Assembly (NCBI GenBank): GCA_023447635.1
Contig: JAEXNA010000169.1
Coordinates: 3,360-67,359 of the forward strand
Direction: 5' to 3'
DNA length: 64,000 bases
DNA from: Vulcanimicrobiota bacterium
GTDB taxonomy: Bacteria; Vulcanimicrobiota; Xenobia; Xenobiales; JADMJV01
Shown here: positions 60,636 to 64,000 of the stretch, piece by piece
Position numbering within the stretch: the stretch's first letter is position 1
How the letters are laid out: every line of letters begins with the position of its first letter
The notes under the pieces: model-generated
Told to the model about the DNA's origin: nothing
The model's database searches: none
Seen by the model: only the letters and a program-made list of their open reading frames with translations
Translations under genes and position numbers: made by a program

Positions 60636-61748
60636 TTAGGCGGTGGCCAGGGGGGCCTTCAGGAAAGACTTGACGGCTTCGCTGATCTCGTCGACCTGCT
60701 CGTCGCTCAGTTCCGGGAACATAGGCAAGGAGAGCACCTCTTCCTGGGCCTTCCGGGTGACCGGGAACTCGTTGTCGTCGTAGCCCAGTTCCTGGAACGC
60801 TTTCTGCTGATGCAGCGAGACGGGGTAGTAGATCATCGTACCTACACCTTTACCCTCGAGATAGCTCTTGAACTCATCTCGTTTGGGAACCCGGGTGGTG
60901 TACTGATGGAAAACGTGTTTGCAGGCGGTGTCTTCGGCCGGCAGCCCGATGACGGAAGCCAGGTTGGCCTGGTAGCGAGCGGCCACCCGGCGGCGCTGGT
61001 CGTTCCAGCCTTCGAGGTAGCGCAGCTTCACGCGCAGCGCGGCGGCCTGCAGTTCGTCCAGGCGGCTGTTGGTGCCCAGGCAGTCGTGGTAGTACTTCAC
61101 TTTCGAGCCGTGCCCGCGCAACATGCGGATCTTCTCCAGCCCTTCCGCCGTGTTGGCTAGCACCATGCCGCCGTCGCCCACGCCGCCCAGGTTTTTGCTG
61201 GGGAAGAAGCTGAAGCAGCCGAAGTCGCCGATGGTGCCGACCTTCTTGCCGTGGTATTCGGCGCCGGTCGCCTGGGCGCAGTCTTCGATCACGGCCAGGT
61301 TATGCTCTTTGGCGATAGCCATGATTTCGTTCATCGGCGCGGGATGGCCGAACAGATGCACGACCACGATGGCCTTGGTGGCCGGGGTGATGCGCTTCTT
61401 CAGGTCTTCGGGATCCATAGCGAAGTGCACGGGATCGATGTCGCAGAAGGTCGGTTTAGCTCCGGCCAGCGCGATGGCGCCGGCGGTAGCGATGAAGGTG
61501 AAGGCGGGGCAGATCACCTCGTCTTCAGGGCCCAGGTCCAGAGCACGAACGGCCAGATGTAGCGCGTCAGTTCCGTTGCCGACCCCCACGGCAGCCTCCT
61601 GACCGTGCCACTCGGCGAACTCTCGCTCGAAGGCGGTAACTTCGGGACCCAGGATGTAGTGGGTTCCGCGAAGGGCTCGAAGGACGGCTTCCTCTAGTTC
61701 GGCGCCGATGGTCTCGTACTGGGTATTCAGTTGCAGAATGGGGATCAT
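60636..61748 (-). CDS. DegT/DnrJ/EryC1/StrS-type sugar aminotransferase
   Basis: 370 residues of the PLP-dependent aminotransferase fold. The N-terminus ILQLNTQYETIG and the GNGTDALHLAVRAL motif start the PLP site; EDCAQATGAEYHGKKVG and FSFFPSKNLGGVGDGGM contain the Lys that holds PLP (in PSKNLG). The family transfers an amino group to nucleotide-linked keto-sugars such as those of dTDP or UDP sugars. It lies in the same operon as an exporter and a heparinase-like protein, suggesting an amino sugar for a surface polymer. Confidence 0.92.
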   Translation of the reverse strand: MIPILQLNTQYETIGAELEEAVLRALRGTHYILGPEVTAFEREFAEWHGQEAAVGVGNGTDALHLAVRALDLGPEDEVICPAFTFIATAGAIALAGAKPTFCDIDPVHFAMDPEDLKKRITPATKAIVVVHLFGHPAPMNEIMAIAKEHNLAVIEDCAQATGAEYHGKKVGTIGDFGCFSFFPSKNLGGVGDGGMVLANTAEGLEKIRMLRGHGSKVKYYHDCLGTNSRLDELQAAALRVKLRYLEGWNDQRRRVAARYQANLASVIGLPAEDTACKHVFHQYTTRVPKRDEFKSYLEGKGVGTMIYYPVSLHQQKAFQELGYDDNEFPVTRKAQEEVLSLPMFPELSDEQVDEISEAVKSFLKAPLATA

Positions 61749-61770
61749 GGGGGGTCGCGCCTAGACTCGC

Positions 61771-63567
61771 TCAGGCGCCCTTTCTTTCGTTTTCGGGAAG
61801 GATGGCGGGCTGTCGGAGCTGAGCGTGATAAAGCTTGGCGTACAGCCCATTTTGGGAGAGAAGTTTGTCGTGAGTGCCCTCTTCGACGATGCGGCCGGCC
61901 TCGATGACGATGATCCGGTTGGCGTGGCGAATGGTGTTCAGGCGGTGGGCGATGACCAGCGAGGTGCGGCCGCGCATGATCCGCTCGATCGCCTCGGTGA
62001 TCAGGTTCTCGGACTCCGAGTCGATGCCCGAGGTGAACTCGTCGAGGATCAGGATCTTGGGGTCGCGCAGCAGGGCGCGGGCAATGGCGATACGCTGACG
62101 CTGGCCGCCGGAGAGGCGCAGACCGCGTTCGCCGACCTGGGTTTCGTAGCCGTCGGGAAGGCGGCAGATGAACTCGTCGGCGTTGGCGACCCTGGCCGCC
62201 TCGACGATCTGCTCGCGGCTGAAGTCGGCCCGCCCGCAGGCGATGTTTTCGGCGATGGAGGCGCCGAACAGTACCGACTCTTGAATCACCGAACCGACCT
62301 GGGTGCGCAGCGAGCCCAGGGTCACTTCGCGCAGGTCGTGGCCGTCGATCAAGATGGCGCCGGCGCTGGGCTCATAGAAGCGGGGGAGCAGATTGACGAA
62401 GGAGGTCTTGCCGGCCCCGTTGGGTCCCACGATGGCGACCACTTCGCCGGGCGACACCTCGAGGTCGATACCGCGAAGAACAGGCTTGCCTTCTTCGTAC
62501 TGGAAGTGCACGTCCCGGAACTCGACCTTGCCTTTGACGGGGGGCAGCACCACGGCTTCGGGGCTCTCCTTGACGGCGGGCACCCTGTCGAGCACTTCGA
62601 AGACCCGGTTACCGGCAGCGGCCGAGCCTTGCATGCTGGAATAGAAGCCGGATAGGGCCGAGATAGGCTGGGTGGTCATGACCATCAGGGTCCAGTATTC
62701 GGTCATCTCCCCAAAGGAGACGACGCCCTGCAGCACCCGGGTGGCGCCGTAGTAGATGATAGTCACGATGCCCAGGGCGGCGATCACCTCGACCACGGGG
62801 GTCTGGGTGGCCTGCACCTGGACCAGTTTCATCTGGGTGCGGAAGTTTTCTTCGTTGGTTTTCGAGAACCGCTCGATTTCGAAGCTCTCGCGGTGGTAGC
62901 CCTTGATCACCTTCTGGCTCGAGATGTTCTCGTAGGTGATGGCCGACATGTCGGCGATGCGAGCTTGCAGGTTGGTGCTGATGACGCCCATCTTGCCGCC
63001 GAAGCGACCGACGGCAATGCCGATAAGCGGGCTCAGCAGCAGCACCAGTGCGGTCATCTTGGCGTCTTGCCAGAACATCCAGCCGAAGGCCACGGCCACG
63101 ATCAAGAAGTTCTTCAGGAAGTCCGATAAGATGTTATAGACCGAGGTGGCGGCCAGCACGTCGCCGGTGGCGCGGCTCTGCACTTCGCCCATCCGCATGT
63201 TGTCGAAGAACGACAGGTCCAGGCGCTGCAGATGACGGAACACGCTCTCTCGCATGTCGCGTACGGCCGACTGGCCGCTAAGATCGACAAAGTACTTCTG
63301 GCAGAAGCCGCCGATGCCCATGCAGACCAGCAGCAGCAGAAAGCCGCCGATGATCTTGTTGAGCTGCATGAACGGGTCGTAGCCGCTGCCGTAGACGAAC
63401 GACTCCTTGGTCATCAGGGCGAACAGCCAGTTGACGAACTTGGCCTGAGACAGGCGCGCCAAGGCCACGAACACGGTGAACCCGAGTGCGGCGACCACAA
63501 CCTTCCAGTAAGGACGGATGTAACCGAGGATGCGGGCCTGGACCCTGAGAAGTTCTTTGACGGGCAT
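61771..63567 (-). CDS. ABC exporter, fused permease and ATPase (MsbA-like)
   Basis: 598 residues. About six membrane segments (e.g. VVVAALGFTVFVALARL, IIGGFLLLLVCMGIGGF, FLIVAVAFGWMFWQ) are followed by an ATPase: Walker A GPNGAGKTS, Q-loop QVGSVIQESVLF, signature LSGGQRQRIAIARALL, Walker B ILILDEFTSGID and the H-loop VIAHRLN. Typical half-transporter that works as a homodimer, exporting lipids or polysaccharide precursors. The DegT gene follows by 22 bp. Weak ribosome site at 63567. Confidence 0.93.
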   Translation of the reverse strand: MPVKELLRVQARILGYIRPYWKVVVAALGFTVFVALARLSQAKFVNWLFALMTKESFVYGSGYDPFMQLNKIIGGFLLLLVCMGIGGFCQKYFVDLSGQSAVRDMRESVFRHLQRLDLSFFDNMRMGEVQSRATGDVLAATSVYNILSDFLKNFLIVAVAFGWMFWQDAKMTALVLLLSPLIGIAVGRFGGKMGVISTNLQARIADMSAITYENISSQKVIKGYHRESFEIERFSKTNEENFRTQMKLVQVQATQTPVVEVIAALGIVTIIYYGATRVLQGVVSFGEMTEYWTLMVMTTQPISALSGFYSSMQGSAAAGNRVFEVLDRVPAVKESPEAVVLPPVKGKVEFRDVHFQYEEGKPVLRGIDLEVSPGEVVAIVGPNGAGKTSFVNLLPRFYEPSAGAILIDGHDLREVTLGSLRTQVGSVIQESVLFGASIAENIACGRADFSREQIVEAARVANADEFICRLPDGYETQVGERGLRLSGGQRQRIAIARALLRDPKILILDEFTSGIDSESENLITEAIERIMRGRTSLVIAHRLNTIRHANRIIVIEAGRIVEEGTHDKLLSQNGLYAKLYHAQLRQPAILPENERKGA

Positions 63568-63707
63568 GTCGCTTAGCTTTTCGACCTTAGCAGGTCTGCA
63601 CTTTAGCCTTATTTTCGCCCCACGAACCCGGGACCGCCCTCAGGCCCCGGGAAGGGTCTGTGGACGGTCCCTGTCGGAGGGGCCAGATATAAGGTCGCGT
63701 CGCGTGG

Positions 63708-64000
63708 CTACGCGATGACGAAAAGCGGCTGCCCTTCTTCCACGGCCTCGGCATTTTCTACCAAGATCCGCAGAATTTTGCAAGAACGCTCGGCGGTGAT
63801 CTCGTTCATGAGCTTCATCGCTTCGACGATGCAAAGGGTCTGTCCGGGGGCCACCGAGGTGCCTTCTTCTACGAAAGAGGGCGAATCGGGGCGGGGGGCT
63901 CGATAGAACACCCCGGCGAGAGGCGACTAGATGGTCTCTCCCAGTTCGGCGGGTTTCGCGGCGGTCGCCGCGGCCGGAGCCGACGCCGCGGCGGGGGCGG
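63708..64000 (-). pseudogene. accB: biotin carboxyl carrier protein, interrupted by an in-frame TAG (5' end outside window)
   Basis: The 3' part encodes the biotinyl domain of acetyl-CoA carboxylase with EAMKLMNEI (biotinylated Lys in AMKLM) and VFYRAPRPDSPSFVEEGTSV. In the same frame upstream the Pro/Ala linker of AccB continues (AKPAELGETI), but the codon between ETI and SPLAGVFYR is TAG (63927-63929). An ordinary AccB would have Lys or Glu there. The frame runs to the window edge. Either the gene is broken, there is a sequence error, or the downstream piece restarts at GTG 63911. It is followed by an ABC exporter, not by accC. Confidence 0.75.

Noticed and set aside
1..64000. tRNA or rRNA genes, prophage or transposase genes
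   Set aside because: I saw no tRNA-like T-loop with matching arms, no rRNA-like stretch, and no integrase, transposase or capsid motif in any frame I read. A covariance-model scan would settle the RNA question.

Overview
The window is a GC-rich bacterial chromosome segment, gene-dense on both strands, with no rRNA or tRNA gene that I can recognise. The core genes (homodimeric-type pyruvate dehydrogenase aceE-aceF-lpd, RNase Y, PBP4-type carboxypeptidase, RlpA-like protein, biotin carboxyl carrier protein) mix features of several phyla. A deep-branching or poorly sampled free-living lineage is plausible, but the sequence alone does not settle the phylum. Lipoprotein signals, a PBP4 homologue and many secreted proteins are present. 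No phage, transposase or plasmid gene was seen.

Layout. 0-2.4 kb: the end of an alpha/beta-hydrolase, then a Big_2-type surface lipoprotein closed by a strong terminator. 2.4-10.7 kb (minus): one long apparent operon, aceE-aceF-lpd followed by a GNAT acetyltransferase, a Tat-signal HExxH peptidase, a GT2 glycosyltransferase and a methyltransferase. 10.9-16.6 kb: an accessory block whose ends carry copies of the same 52-bp repeat in the same orientation. It holds a modular leaderless protein with a one-base-overlapping membrane partner, an orphan two-repeat type I-E-like CRISPR remnant, an HNH endonuclease and a deazaflavin (F420)-type reductase. 16.7-24.7 kb: small leaderless proteins of unknown function, an RlpA-like protein, a regulator joining a degenerate HD-GYP-like region, TPRs and a C-terminal SARP module, two more unknown proteins, and a mobB gene that lacks a standard start codon.

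24.7-30.1 kb (minus): a BadF-type sugar kinase, then the rny operon (RNase Y, unknown protein, PHP phosphoesterase, NuoC/EchD-like small protein, TPR protein). 30.3-36.8 kb: a glutaminyl cyclase lipoprotein, a two-component pair, Hsp20, a TPR-PEGA protein and a tandem HAD pair of which the first looks catalytically dead. 36.9-44.8 kb: an MFS exporter, a decayed gene fragment, and a four-gene signalling operon running from a hybrid histidine kinase with HPt through a REC-PP2C phosphatase and an RsbW-like kinase to a STAS antagonist. This is a complete partner-switching relay apart from the sigma factor or other output.

45-52.6 kb: a large secreted protein of unknown function, then a carbohydrate-type ABC importer (binding protein and two permeases, with no ATPase) interleaved with a MazG-like pyrophosphohydrolase and a small membrane protein. 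This block is bracketed by direct copies of a second GC-rich, hairpin-forming repeat of about 61 bp. 52.6-58.4 kb: two unknown proteins, a Uma2-family nuclease-like protein, a YihY-family membrane protein and PBP4 (dacB). 58.4-63.6 kb (minus): ABC exporter, DegT-type sugar aminotransferase and heparinase-like protein, probably a surface-polysaccharide operon. The window ends in accB, whose reading frame carries an in-frame TAG.

The points I rate highest are the two repeat-bracketed accessory blocks, the orphan CRISPR mini-array, the HD-GYP/TPR/SARP fusion, the interrupted accB and the non-canonical starts of mobB and possibly rny.
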